Positions 1-8,542 of a stretch of 32,256 bases of DNA are shown piece after piece. How positions within the stretch are numbered: the first letter of the stretch is position 1; each line of letters begins with the position of its first letter. The DNA lies in assembly GCA_012513855.1 (NCBI GenBank), contig JAAZBK010000509.1, forward strand, positions 1 to 32,256. Reading direction: 5' to 3'. Origin of the DNA: Acidimicrobiales bacterium. GTDB taxonomy: Bacteria; Actinomycetota; Acidimicrobiia; Acidimicrobiales; Iamiaceae. The notes under the pieces were generated by a model, which worked only from the letters and a program-made list of their open reading frames with translations, was not told the origin of the DNA and did not search any database. The position numbers were made by a program, and so were the translations under genes.

Positions 1-535
1 CCGAGTTCTGGCCCTACCTGAGAGACCCGGTCACCCTCGCCCGGCCCTGGGCGATACCGGGCACACCGGGCCTCGAGCACCGCATCGGCGGCATCGAGAA
101 GGCCGACGGCACCGGGAACATCTCCTATGACCCCGAGAACCACGAGCGCATGGTCCGGCTCAGGGCCGACAAGGTGGCTGGCATCGCCCGCGACATCCCA
201 CCGGTGATGGTCACCGGCGACGTCGACGACGCCGAGCTGCTGGCCGTGGGGTGGGGATCGACCTGGGGCGCCATCGACGGTGCCATGAACCGGTGCCGCA
301 AGCGCGGCCACAAGGTGGCCCACGCCCACCTGACCCACCTGAACCCGTTCCCCGCCAACCTGGGCGAGGTGCTCGCCAAGTACCCGAGGGTGGTGGTCCC
401 CGAGATGAACCTCGGTCAGCTCTCGCACCTCATCCGCTCGCAGTACCTGGTCGACGCCCGCCCGGTCAACAAGGTCCAGGGCACCCCGTTCACGGCGGGG
501 GAGCTGGAGGCGGCGTTCCTGAAGGAGATCGAACA

Positions 536-539
<4 letters not shown>
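1..539 (+). CDS. korA: 2-oxoacid:ferredoxin oxidoreductase alpha subunit, C-terminal part (5' end outside window)
   Basis: The reading frame is open from base 3 to the TGA at 537-539, so only the last ~178 residues are present. The visible part holds the family-typical stretch PGTPGLEHRIGG followed by TGNISYDPENHE, then the C-terminal domain (VGWGSTWGAI, HLTHLNPFP). In the KorA family this subunit, with KorB, oxidatively decarboxylates 2-oxoglutarate to succinyl-CoA and reduces ferredoxin in the cytoplasm. The stop overlaps the korB start in an ATGA arrangement, so the two are translationally coupled. The track ORF starting at 150 is an internal Met, not the gene start. Substrate choice (2-oxoglutarate versus another 2-oxoacid) is inferred from similarity only. 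Confidence 0.93.
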
Positions 540-1549
<1,010 letters not shown>

Positions 1550-1577
1550 GGTTGGGCCGGCTGCTCCAGTTGGTCAC

Positions 1578-2333
1578 TCAACCCGGCTCGGAGGAGGGGG
1601 GCTGGTTCAGCTCGGGCCGGGCCAGGTGTCGTGCGAGCGCGTCGGTCATCCGGTCGACGTGATCGCTGTAGACCCCGTCGATCCCCATACGGAAGAGCCC
1701 GTCGAGGATGCGTTCGAACTGGGCGTCCCACCCGAACGCGAGGGTTCCGAACCGGTGGAAGAGCGTGGTCAGGCCACCCGTCCACTCGCTGTGGTGGAGG
1801 TTCACCGCGTCGATCGACCGCTGGCGAAGCTGGGCCGCCAGGCGCTCGGGGCCCTGCTTGGCCCGCGCCAGCCTGGTGCTGCACACGAGGCGGACGTAGG
1901 GCGAGTCGTCGCGCCACGACACCAGCTGATCGAGGTCGTCGTGGCAGAGCCACAGCCGCGACGGCATGGTGGGGTCTGCTGATGCTGCCACCGAGGCGGC
2001 CACCGGTCCGGCCGCTGGGTCCTTCACGTCGAGCGACAGCTCGAAGTCGGTGCCCAGCTGGTCGAAGAGGTCGGCCAGAGCGGGAACGTGAGGCGGGAGG
2101 TCGGCCCGGACGAACTGGGAGATCGGCCGTCTCCGGACCCGGCCCACCACCCCGTCGTGGTCGAGGACGGGCACGCGATCGGCGGTGAGCCACACGTCGC
2201 TCTCGATCCCCGTGGCCCCGAGTCTCAGCGCCAGGGCGAAGGATTCGAGGGTGTTCTCGGGGGCATGGGCCCTCGCCCCACGGTGTGCGAACGTCACAGG
2301 CGGCACGCGGCGTGACGGAACCAGGACTCCCAT
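1578..2333 (-). CDS. glycerophosphodiester phosphodiesterase
   Basis: 251 aa. GDPD family enzymes hydrolyse glycerophosphodiesters to glycerol-3-phosphate and an alcohol. The N-terminus has the diagnostic [18 protein letters not shown] (catalytic His-Arg), then [17 protein letters not shown], which carries the metal-binding Glu-x-Asp and the second catalytic His. The C-terminal part includes [30 protein letters not shown], the barrel end. No signal peptide is visible, so a cytoplasmic enzyme is expected. It is transcribed towards korB and divergently from the small Cys-rich gene at 2456. The ATG at 2333 lies about 15 residues before the HRGA motif, which fits the family. Exact substrate is unknown. 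Confidence 0.93.
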   Translation of the reverse strand: MGVLVPSRRVPPVTFAHRGARAHAPENTLESFALALRLGATGIESDVWLTADRVPVLDHDGVVGRVRRRPISQFVRADLPPHVPALADLFDQLGTDFELSLDVKDPAAGPVAASVAASADPTMPSRLWLCHDDLDQLVSWRDDSPYVRLVCSTRLARAKQGPERLAAQLRQRSIDAVNLHHSEWTGGLTTLFHRFGTLAFGWDAQFERILDGLFRMGIDGVYSDHVDRMTDALARHLARPELNQPPSSEPG

Positions 2334-2359
2334 GCCCGCAATCGTGCCTCATGACCACT

Positions 2360-2377
2360 GCGCGTGACGAGACGCGC
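2360..2377. promoter_or_regulatory. inverted repeat in a divergent promoter region
   Basis: GCGCGT-GACGAG-ACGCGC is a perfect 6-bp dyad with a 6-nt spacer. It sits between the divergent phosphodiesterase gene and the gene at 2456. It could be an operator, but in GC-rich DNA such short dyads occur by chance. Confidence 0.25.
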
Positions 2378-2433
2378 GAATAGGCCGAATTACCCGCTCA
2401 ACCCCCGAGGGGATGGTGACGATCATTCCTCCG

Positions 2434-2450
2434 TACCTTTCTTTGGAGGG
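2434..2450 (+). promoter_or_regulatory. -10 box and ribosome binding site of the 2456 gene
   Basis: TACCTT at 2434-2439 fits the TANNNT -10 consensus. GGAGGG at 2445-2450 is a strong Shine-Dalgarno sequence 5 nt before the ATG at 2456. Together they imply a very short leader. Confidence 0.45.
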
Positions 2451-2455
2451 CGAGC

Positions 2456-2794
2456 ATGGCCACCATCCGGGCAAGTTGTGATCGTTGCGGTGACATCGAG
2501 ATGACCTCTCGTGACCTGACCGTTCGGGTCTGCCGCAACGACGGCTCCGGTACGTACTGCTTCTCCTGCCCCCGCTGCCACGAGCGTGGCGTGCGATCGG
2601 CCGAACCGCGGGTGGTCGAGTTGCTCGTCACCTCCGGTGTCCGCCTCGTCACCTGGTCGCTCCCCGCCGAGCTGGACGAGCCCCGCTCGGGCGATCCCAT
2701 CACCCACGACGACCTCCTCGACTTCCACGAGGTGCTCGAGTCCGACGACTGGATGGACGCGATCGTCGCCATGACGAAGGGCGTCACGGGCTGA
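2456..2794 (+). CDS. conserved hypothetical protein with zinc-ribbon-like Cys pairs
   Basis: 112 aa, function not recognised. The N-terminal half has CDRCG near residue 8 and CPRCH near residue 39, spaced like the two knuckles of a small zinc ribbon; between them is a short beta-rich stretch (SRDLTVRVCRNDGSGTYCF). The C-terminal half is acidic and helical (HDDLLDFHEVLESDDWMDAIV). No signal peptide or membrane segment. The ATG is fixed by GGAGGG 5 nt upstream. It lies ahead of the tat-helY genes on the same strand, but a separate -10 box before the next ORF suggests it is its own unit. A role in nucleic-acid or protein binding is possible from the ribbon, nothing more. Confidence 0.8.
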   Translation: MATIRASCDRCGDIEMTSRDLTVRVCRNDGSGTYCFSCPRCHERGVRSAEPRVVELLVTSGVRLVTWSLPAELDEPRSGDPITHDDLLDFHEVLESDDWMDAIVAMTKGVTG

Positions 2795-2818
2795 GCGACA
2801 TAGCTCGCCCGGGACCGG

Positions 2819-2824
2819 TAGGCT
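2819..2824 (+). promoter_or_regulatory. -10 box (TAGGCT) 7 nt before a GTG start
   Basis: TAGGCT matches TANNNT and ends 7 nt before the GTG at 2832; there is no Shine-Dalgarno sequence. This suggests a leaderless mRNA starting at or next to the start codon. No clear -35 was seen. Confidence 0.5.
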
Positions 2825-2831
2825 CCAGATC

Positions 2832-3035
2832 GTGGATGTCTCCTGGTTCGCCCCCGTCGCAGTCCTGCTGATCGGAGCAGTGGCAGCCATCGTGCTGGTG
2901 CGGAAGCTGGCCGATGCCGTGGAGGACCTCGACGTGGCCCAGCGCCGCTTCCGTCGCATCGAGCACGCCCTGATCCCCGTGCGCGTCGAGACCCGCCGGA
3001 CCCGCGCTTCGATCGAGCGGATCCACCGCCGGTAG
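2832..3035 (+). CDS. small single-pass membrane protein upstream of tatB
   Basis: 67 aa. One hydrophobic segment (about residues 5-23, WFAPVAVLLIGAVAAIVLV) is followed by a basic, probably helical tail (RRFRRIEHALIPVRVETRRTRASIERI). By the positive-inside rule the tail would be cytoplasmic. I do not recognise the family. The GTG at 2832 is chosen because it directly follows a TAGGCT -10 box and opens just before the membrane segment. Its stop codon TAG at 3033 is part of the -10 box of tatB, so the two genes are tightly packed. The layout (short membrane helix, then amphipathic basic helix) superficially recalls TatA-type proteins, but no Tat motif is present. Confidence 0.65.
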   Translation: MDVSWFAPVAVLLIGAVAAIVLVRKLADAVEDLDVAQRRFRRIEHALIPVRVETRRTRASIERIHRR

Positions 3036-3038
3036 GCT
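3033..3038 (+). promoter_or_regulatory. -10 box (TAGGCT) of tatB
   Basis: TAGGCT ends 6 nt before the tatB ATG and is identical to the box before the preceding gene. Its TAG is also the stop codon of the 67-aa ORF. No Shine-Dalgarno sequence precedes the ATG, so a leaderless tatB transcript is likely. Confidence 0.5.
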
Positions 3039-3044
3039 CGGCCC

Positions 3045-3464
3045 ATGTTCAACGTGGGCGGCCCGGAGATCATGGTCGTGCTGCTCGTCGCCCTGGTCGT
3101 GCTGGGCCCGGAGCAACTTCCCAAGGCCATGCGCAGCTTCGGAAACGTCATGGCCCAGATCCGCAAGGTCTCCAACGGGTTCCAGGACGAGATGCGCAGC
3201 GCCATGAACACGCTCGACGTCACCTCTTCGGCGCCCGATTCCCCGGCTCGTGATTCCTCGGCCCCGCCACCGCAGGCGACGGGTCAACAGCAGGCCTCCC
3301 CAGCGAGCGGAGCTTCCTCGAGCGACACCTCCTCGAGCGACACATCCCCGAGTAGTGCGCCCGCCGCCAGCGGACCCGATGCCACCGCGCCGTCCGCCGC
3401 TCCGGTGATCGACCCGGTCTCGGACCGCCCCGGCATAAGCTCCGCCGACCGTGCCGCCGGCTGA
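3045..3464 (+). CDS. tatB: twin-arginine translocase subunit TatB (TatA/B family)
   Basis: 139 aa. TatB works with TatC to receive folded twin-arginine precursors at the membrane. The N-terminus MFNVGGPEI starts a short membrane helix (MVVLLVALVVLGPEQLP) that ends at the conserved Gly-Pro-Glu hinge; an amphipathic helix follows (KAMRSFGNVMAQIRKVSNGF). GPEQLPKAMRSFG and the acidic residue in the membrane helix favour TatB over TatA. From residue ~65 the tail is low-complexity Ser/Ala/Pro, usual for actinobacterial Tat subunits and poorly conserved. tatC follows after 12 nt. In many Actinobacteria a tatA rather than tatB precedes tatC, so A/B assignment is moderately sure. Confidence 0.85.
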   Translation: MFNVGGPEIMVVLLVALVVLGPEQLPKAMRSFGNVMAQIRKVSNGFQDEMRSAMNTLDVTSSAPDSPARDSSAPPPQATGQQQASPASGASSSDTSSSDTSPSSAPAASGPDATAPSAAPVIDPVSDRPGISSADRAAG

Positions 3465-3476
3465 CGCCGCGTCCCC

Positions 3477-4244
3477 GTGGCCACGATGACCGAGGCAGAT
3501 CTGGGTGGGCGCATGTCGCTCATGGAGCACCTGGTCGAACTGCGCAGCCGCCTGATCAGGTCGTTCGTGGCCATCGCCGTCGGAGCGGTGGCGGGCTGGT
3601 TCCTTTTCCACCCGGTCCTGAACGTGCTCAGGGGTCCGCTGGAGAAGCTCTCCGACGACCCCAACGTGTCCGACAAGTTCCTGTCGCTCGATCCGCTCGA
3701 GATCTTCATGCTCCGGATCAAGATGTCGACCTACCTCGGCATCGCCATGGCCATGCCGGTCATCCTCTGGCAGATCTGGAAGTTCATCGCGCCGGGGCTC
3801 TACCAGAACGAACGGCGCTACGCCACGGCCTTCGTCGCCTCGGCCACCGTGCTCTTCGCCATGGGCGCGGCCATCGCGTACTACACGCTCCCGGAGGCGC
3901 TGGGGTTCCTGCAATCGATGGGAGGTGAGAGCGTCCAGTACCAGTACTCGCTGGAGAGCTACGTCACGCTCATCCTCTACATGATGGTTGCGTTCGGGGT
4001 GGGCTTCCAGTTCCCGATAGTGGTGGTGTTCCTGCAGCTCGTGGGCCTGGTCGATCCCCAGCAGCTGGCCTCGTTCCGACGCTTCGCCATCGTGATCATC
4101 TTCGTCCTGGCGGCCGTGATCACCCCCAGCGCCGATCCCATCAGCCTGGTGGCCCTGGCCTTGCCGATGGTGGTCTTCTACGAGATCTCGATCCTCCTGG
4201 GGCGGCTGATCGTCCGCGGCAGGCGGAGGCGGAACGCTGCCTGA
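3477..4244 (+). CDS. tatC: Sec-independent protein translocase TatC
   Basis: 255 aa, the usual TatC length. TatC is the multi-spanning receptor for twin-arginine signal peptides. The cytoplasmic N-terminus has the family motif LMEHLVELRSRLIRS, followed by six predicted membrane segments; ALGFLQSMGG in the second periplasmic region and FGVGFQFPIVVVFL are typical. The C-terminal segment PSADPISLVALALPMVVFYEISILL matches the family end. The GTG at 3477 is used; an ATG at 3486 three codons later is an alternative. The gene ends inside the likely start region of helY, whose Shine-Dalgarno GGAGG is in the last tatC codons, so translation of the two is probably coupled. Confidence 0.95.
   Translation: MATMTEADLGGRMSLMEHLVELRSRLIRSFVAIAVGAVAGWFLFHPVLNVLRGPLEKLSDDPNVSDKFLSLDPLEIFMLRIKMSTYLGIAMAMPVILWQIWKFIAPGLYQNERRYATAFVASATVLFAMGAAIAYYTLPEALGFLQSMGGESVQYQYSLESYVTLILYMMVAFGVGFQFPIVVVFLQLVGLVDPQQLASFRRFAIVIIFVLAAVITPSADPISLVALALPMVVFYEISILLGRLIVRGRRRRNAA
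4225..4229 (+). promoter_or_regulatory. ribosome binding site that points to a CTG start for helY
   Basis: A perfect GGAGG lies 7 nt before the CTG at 4237. No ATG, GTG or TTG exists in the helY frame between the in-frame TGA at 4207 and the GTG at 4336, which already lies inside the conserved helicase core. Confidence 0.6.
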
Positions 4245-6879
4245 GCGGTCGGCCCCCGGCCAGCCCAGCGGTGAAGGGTTCACCCTCGACCGCTTCCAGG
4301 TCGACGCCCTCGCCGCGATAGACCGAGGCCACAACGTGCTGGTGGCGGCGCCCACCGGGTCGGGCAAGACCGTCGTGGCCGAACACGCCGTGGCCAAGGC
4401 GCTCGGGTCCGGCAGGCGGGCGTTCTACACCACGCCCATCAAGGCCCTGTCGAACCAGAAGTACGCCGACCTCGTCCGCCGGCACGGCCACGACTCCGTC
4501 GGTCTGCTCACGGGCGACAACGCGGTGAACGGCGATGCGCCGGTGGTGGTGATGACCACCGAGGTGCTCCGCAACATGATCTACGCCGGGTCGCCGGCGC
4601 TGCGGTCGCTGAGCTGGGTGGTGCTCGACGAGGTCCACTACCTGCAGGACAGCTACCGCGGGCCGGTGTGGGAGGAGGTCCTCATCCACGCGCCCGAGCA
4701 GGTCCGCTTCGTGTGCCTGTCGGCCACCGTCTCCAACGCCGACGAACTGGCCGGCTGGATCGCCTCGGCTAGGGGCGAGACCGAGACGGTGATCGAGCAC
4801 GAGCGCCCGGTCGAGCTGGTCAACCACTACCTGGTGCACGACCGGTCCGAAGGCGGGCTGGTCCAGCTGCAGACCTTGGTGGGCAACCGACCCAACCCCG
4901 AGGGCGAGCGCTTCGACGCGCCGGCGCCCACCGGACCACGCCACCTCCAGCACCGTCAGCGCAGCAGGCAGCGGTGGGGACCGCCGCGTCGCCCCGAGGT
5001 GGTCGACCACCTGGCAGGTAGCAGCCTGCTGCCGGCCATCTACTTCATCTTCAGCAGGGCCGCGTGCGACGACGCGGCCAGGGCCGTGCTCGACTCCGGC
5101 CTACGGCTCACCACCCGCCCCGAAGCCAGGCGCGTTCGCGAGATCGTGGCCGCCCGCGTGGCGCACCTCGATGCCGCCGACCTGACGCTTCTCGGCTTCG
5201 ACCGCTGGTCCGCCGGCCTCGAAGCGGGCGTGGCCGCCCACCACGCGGGCATGGTGCCGCCCTTCAAGGAGGCGGTGGAGGCCTGCTTCGTGGAGGGGCT
5301 GGTGAAGGTGGTGTTCGCCACCGAGACGCTGGCGCTGGGGATCAACATGCCGGCACGGTCGGTGGTGATCGAGTCCCTCTCGAAGTTCACCGGCGACCAC
5401 CACGAGGACCTGACCCCGTCCCAGTACACCCAGCTCACCGGGCGCGCCGGTCGCCGGGGGCTCGATCCGGTGGGTCACGCCCTGGTGCTGTGGTCGCCCT
5501 GGCACAGCTTCGACAAGGTGGCCGCGCTGGCTGCCAGCCGTGAGTTCGTGCTCCGCTCGGCGTTCAAACCGACGTACAACATGGTGGTCAACCTGGTGCG
5601 TCGCCACGATCGCGAGCGCGCCCACGAGTTGCTCGGCCGCTCGTTCGCCCAGTACCAGAGCGACCGGTCCGTCGCCCGGCTCACGAACCGGCGCGCCCGA
5701 CGCCAGAGCCTCCTCGCCGAGGCCGAGGAGGCTGTTCGGTGCGAGCTGGGCGACGTCGATGAGTACCGCCGGCTGAAGCGGGAGGAGCGCAGGGCCGGCC
5801 GGGAACGGCGACAGAGGGCAGCGGATGAGATCTCGTCGGCCGCCACCGATCTGGTGCCCGGCGACGTGTTGCGGTTGCGAGGTCACCGACTGGCCGTGCT
5901 CTCGGTGACGCACCGCAAGGGACGGGTTCGGGTGCGCGTCATCGGCATCGACGCCAGGGTGGAGACCCTCGACGAGGACGACTTCGACGAGCCCCCGTTC
6001 GCATCGGGCCGCGTGCGGTTGCCCGAGCCCTTTGATCCCCGTGACCGCCCGATCCAGCGACGCTTGACGGCCCAGCTGCGAAAGGCCGAGCTCAGACACC
6101 GGACCCGAGGGGCCAGCGCCGGGGAGTCCGCCCCGGAGCGGGAACCGAAGGCCGCCGACCTGGCGGTGGCGGCGTGCCCGGACCTCGAGGCCCACCTGGT
6201 GGCGGCGGCCGAGCGCGATCGCCTCCAGGGTCAGCTGGCCGATGTGGAGCGTCGCCTGGCCGAACGCAGCGGCACCCTGGTGAAGCAGTTCGACCTAATC
6301 CACGCGCTCCTGGAACGCCGTGGCTTCGTCGACGGGTGGACCGTCACGGAGCGGGGCGAGCTGCTGAGCCGGATCTTCCACGAGTCCGACCTTTTGTGCG
6401 CCATGGCCCTGTCGGAGGGCCTCTTCGACGACCTGAACCCCGCCGAGGTCGCCGGTCTCGCCTCGATGCTCACCTACGAGCACCGGTCCAAGGACCTGCC
6501 CCCGGCGCCATGGTTCCCGAGCAAGCGCGTCCGGCAGCACAGCGACCGCCTCGAGCGCATGGCGCGGGGGCTGATCGACGACGAGGAGAAGATCGGCCTT
6601 CGCGCCAGTCGGATGCCCGACCCCACCTTCCTGGCCCACGCCCACGCCTGGGCGGCGGGGGAGAGCCTCGACGTGGTCCTCGAGGACGAGTTGATGTCGG
6701 GAGGCGACTTCGTCCGCAACATCAAGACGCTGATCGACCTCCTGCGACAGATGGCGGCGGTGGCTCCGGTTCCGGCCACGGCCGCATCGGCTTCGCAGGC
6801 AGCCGAGGCGCTCATGCACGGCGTGGTGGCAGCGTCCACCGAGATCGCCGCGCCCGACGATCCCGCCGGCCCGGCGTGA
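4237..6879 (+). CDS. helY: Ski2-like DEAD/DEAH-box RNA helicase (HelY type), probable CTG start
   Basis: 880 aa with the CTG start. HelY-type enzymes are ATP-dependent RNA helicases related to Mtr4/Ski2. Motifs, numbered from CTG: Q-motif-like FTLDRFQ ~15-21, Walker A APTGSGKT 38-45, TPIKALSNQKY, DEVH 131-134, SAT 162-164, LGINMPARSV ~368, QLTGRAGRRG ~399-408, and a C-terminal DSHCT region (LLSRIFHESDLLCAMALSEGLFDDL). The track ORF begins at a GTG (4336) that would delete the Q-motif. Upstream of it only CTG 4237 is a plausible initiator; it has GGAGG at 7-nt spacing and overlaps the tatC stop by 8 nt. tatC-helY adjacency is conserved in mycobacteria. A basic Arg/Pro-rich insert near residues 230-250 is unlike the mycobacterial protein as I remember it. 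Confidence 0.9.
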   Translation: MPERSAPGQPSGEGFTLDRFQVDALAAIDRGHNVLVAAPTGSGKTVVAEHAVAKALGSGRRAFYTTPIKALSNQKYADLVRRHGHDSVGLLTGDNAVNGDAPVVVMTTEVLRNMIYAGSPALRSLSWVVLDEVHYLQDSYRGPVWEEVLIHAPEQVRFVCLSATVSNADELAGWIASARGETETVIEHERPVELVNHYLVHDRSEGGLVQLQTLVGNRPNPEGERFDAPAPTGPRHLQHRQRSRQRWGPPRRPEVVDHLAGSSLLPAIYFIFSRAACDDAARAVLDSGLRLTTRPEARRVREIVAARVAHLDAADLTLLGFDRWSAGLEAGVAAHHAGMVPPFKEAVEACFVEGLVKVVFATETLALGINMPARSVVIESLSKFTGDHHEDLTPSQYTQLTGRAGRRGLDPVGHALVLWSPWHSFDKVAALAASREFVLRSAFKPTYNMVVNLVRRHDRERAHELLGRSFAQYQSDRSVARLTNRRARRQSLLAEAEEAVRCELGDVDEYRRLKREERRAGRERRQRAADEISSAATDLVPGDVLRLRGHRLAVLSVTHRKGRVRVRVIGIDARVETLDEDDFDEPPFASGRVRLPEPFDPRDRPIQRRLTAQLRKAELRHRTRGASAGESAPEREPKAADLAVAACPDLEAHLVAAAERDRLQGQLADVERRLAERSGTLVKQFDLIHALLERRGFVDGWTVTERGELLSRIFHESDLLCAMALSEGLFDDLNPAEVAGLASMLTYEHRSKDLPPAPWFPSKRVRQHSDRLERMARGLIDDEEKIGLRASRMPDPTFLAHAHAWAAGESLDVVLEDELMSGGDFVRNIKTLIDLLRQMAAVAPVPATAASASQAAEALMHGVVAASTEIAAPDDPAGPA

Positions 6880-6883
6880 GCCG

Positions 6884-7495
6884 ATGACCATCGAGAAGGG
6901 CGCGCCCTGGGGGGAAGAGGGCCCCCTGGCCGGCGACGGCGTGGTGGTGCGAGACGATCAGGCGTTGAGAGCAGTGGTCGAGGACGCAATGCGAAGCGGT
7001 GCGCCCCTGCCCGAGATCGGTCTGTTGGGCGGCGACCTCTGCCGCACCGTGGGGGGTCGGGGCGACGCCGCTCGGCTGCGGTCCGTCGACGCCACCCGCT
7101 TGCCGATCGACGTGGGCCGCACGGAGATCGACGGCGTGGAGCACTGGTTCGTGGCGCACCTCGTGGCGCGGCGGTCCTGGTGGCGGGGGCGGGTGGTGGC
7201 GGTGATGAACGCCCAGTGGATCGGCGCCTGGGACGTGGCACCGCGCTCGCACCCCAACGACGGGCTGCTCGACGTGTTCGACGGCGACCTCGGCTTCGAC
7301 GACCGGATCAAGGCCCGGCACCGGCTTCCCACCGGCACCCACGTGCCCCACCCCGGCATCCGCCAGCGAAGGGTCCGGTCCCTCGAGCTCGAGTTCGCTA
7401 CGCCCACCCCGATCCACCTCGACGGCACCGTGGCCGGCAGGGTCACCGCCTTGTCGGTGACCCTGCTGCCCGACCTCCTCACCTGCGTGGTCTGA
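6884..7495 (+). CDS. YegS/diacylglycerol-kinase C-terminal-like protein, catalytic N-domain absent
   Basis: 203 aa. The second half resembles the C-terminal beta-rich domain of diacylglycerol/lipid kinases: NAQWIGAWDVAPRSHPNDG, then LLDVFDGDL, GTHVPHPGI and PIHLDGTVAGRV. Full-length family members are about 300 aa and carry GGDGT in an N-terminal nucleotide-binding domain. Here the N-terminal 65 residues hold only LLGGDLCRTVGG, which is not a good GGDGT. So this is either a divergent small subfamily or a domain that no longer phosphorylates. The ATG is 4 nt after the helY stop, so it is co-transcribed with helY; no Shine-Dalgarno was seen. Family assignment is from motif resemblance; function is unknown. 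Confidence 0.7.
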   Translation: MTIEKGAPWGEEGPLAGDGVVVRDDQALRAVVEDAMRSGAPLPEIGLLGGDLCRTVGGRGDAARLRSVDATRLPIDVGRTEIDGVEHWFVAHLVARRSWWRGRVVAVMNAQWIGAWDVAPRSHPNDGLLDVFDGDLGFDDRIKARHRLPTGTHVPHPGIRQRRVRSLELEFATPTPIHLDGTVAGRVTALSVTLLPDLLTCVV

Positions 7496-7512
7496 CCCAC
7501 CAGCACGCACGG

Positions 7513-7518
7513 TACGGT
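7513..7518 (+). promoter_or_regulatory. -10 box (TACGGT) 8 nt before an ATG
   Basis: TACGGT fits TANNNT and ends 8 nt before the ATG at 7527, without a Shine-Dalgarno sequence. A leaderless transcript is inferred. Confidence 0.4.
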
Positions 7519-7526
7519 CGCGGCCC

Positions 7527-8510
7527 ATGCGTGCGTGGATCCTCGACGAATCGCCCGGCCGGTACCGCTTCGGCGAGGTGGCCGATCCCGAGGTCGGTCC
7601 CGACGACGTGAGGATCCGCCCGGTGGCATCCGCGCTGAACCACATGGACCTGTGGGTCACCAGGGGCAAGCCCCGTCCCGCTCTGCCGCACGTGCCCGGC
7701 TGCGACGTGGCCGGCGTGGTCGAGTCGGTGGGGTCGTCGGTCGGCGGTGTGTCGGTGGGCGACGAGGTGGTCGTGAACCCGTCGGTCTGCCCGCTCGACG
7801 CGGTGGTCGCCCACGGCGACGACGCCCCCATGTACCCCGGTCTCCAGATAGTGGGGGAGCAGCGGTGGGGCGGCCACGGAGAGCTGCTCACCGTGCCCTC
7901 GCGCAACGTCGTGCCCCGCCCGCAGGGGCGCAGCTGGGAGGAGTGCGCCGCGTTCCCGCTCACCACGCTCACCGCCTACCGGATGCTCCGCCGGAGCCGG
8001 GTGCGGGCGGGGGAGCGGGTGCTGATCGTGGGGATCGGCGGCGGCGTCTCCATGGCGGCGCTGGCGCTGGCTCGCCGGATGGGAGCGGAGGTGTACGTCA
8101 CCTCCCGGGATGAGGCCAAGCGCGACCGGGCACTGGCTCTGGGCGCCACCGATGCCTTCGACTCGGCCGGCGAGTGGCCGGTGCGGTGCGACGTGGTGGT
8201 GGAGAGCGTCGGTCCGGCCACCTGGGACTCCTCGATGAGAGCCTTGAAGCCGGGCGGACGCCTGGTGGTCTGCGGCGGCACCTCCGGCCAGGAGGTGGAG
8301 CTGAACCTCCCTCGGCTGTTCTTCAAGCAGTACGAGATCATCGGCTCCACCATGGGCGGCTACGGCGAGTTCTCGGCGGTCGTCGACCTGGTGGCCCAGG
8401 GCCTCGACGTGGCCGTCGACGAGGTGTTCCCGCTCGACCGCTACCCAGAGGCCCTGGAACGCCTCCGCTCCGGCGACCAGATGGGCAAGATCGTCCTGAC
8501 CCACGAGTAG
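7527..8510 (+). CDS. MDR-superfamily NAD(P)-dependent oxidoreductase (quinone reductase-like)
   Basis: 327 aa. The medium-chain dehydrogenase/reductase fold is visible: N-terminal catalytic domain (ASALNHMDLWVTRG, VPGCDVAGVVESVG, GDEVVVNP), then the Rossmann domain with LIVGIGGGVSMAALALARRMGAEV and the family motif FPLTTLTAYRML. The usual zinc-binding GHE motif is replaced by VPGCDVAG and the four-Cys structural zinc loop is missing, so a zinc-free quinone-oxidoreductase-like enzyme is more likely than a zinc alcohol dehydrogenase. The ATG directly follows a TACGGT box. Substrate is not predictable. It is followed by an amidohydrolase with its own -10 box. Confidence 0.88.
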   Translation: MRAWILDESPGRYRFGEVADPEVGPDDVRIRPVASALNHMDLWVTRGKPRPALPHVPGCDVAGVVESVGSSVGGVSVGDEVVVNPSVCPLDAVVAHGDDAPMYPGLQIVGEQRWGGHGELLTVPSRNVVPRPQGRSWEECAAFPLTTLTAYRMLRRSRVRAGERVLIVGIGGGVSMAALALARRMGAEVYVTSRDEAKRDRALALGATDAFDSAGEWPVRCDVVVESVGPATWDSSMRALKPGGRLVVCGGTSGQEVELNLPRLFFKQYEIIGSTMGGYGEFSAVVDLVAQGLDVAVDEVFPLDRYPEALERLRSGDQMGKIVLTHE

Positions 8511-8530
8511 GGCCGATCCGGGCTCAGCAC

Positions 8531-8536
8531 TAACCT
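8531..8536 (+). promoter_or_regulatory. -10 box (TAACCT) 6 nt before a GTG
   Basis: TAACCT ends 6 nt before the GTG at 8543; no Shine-Dalgarno sequence. Leaderless start inferred. Confidence 0.45.
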
Positions 8537-8542
8537 CCGGCC

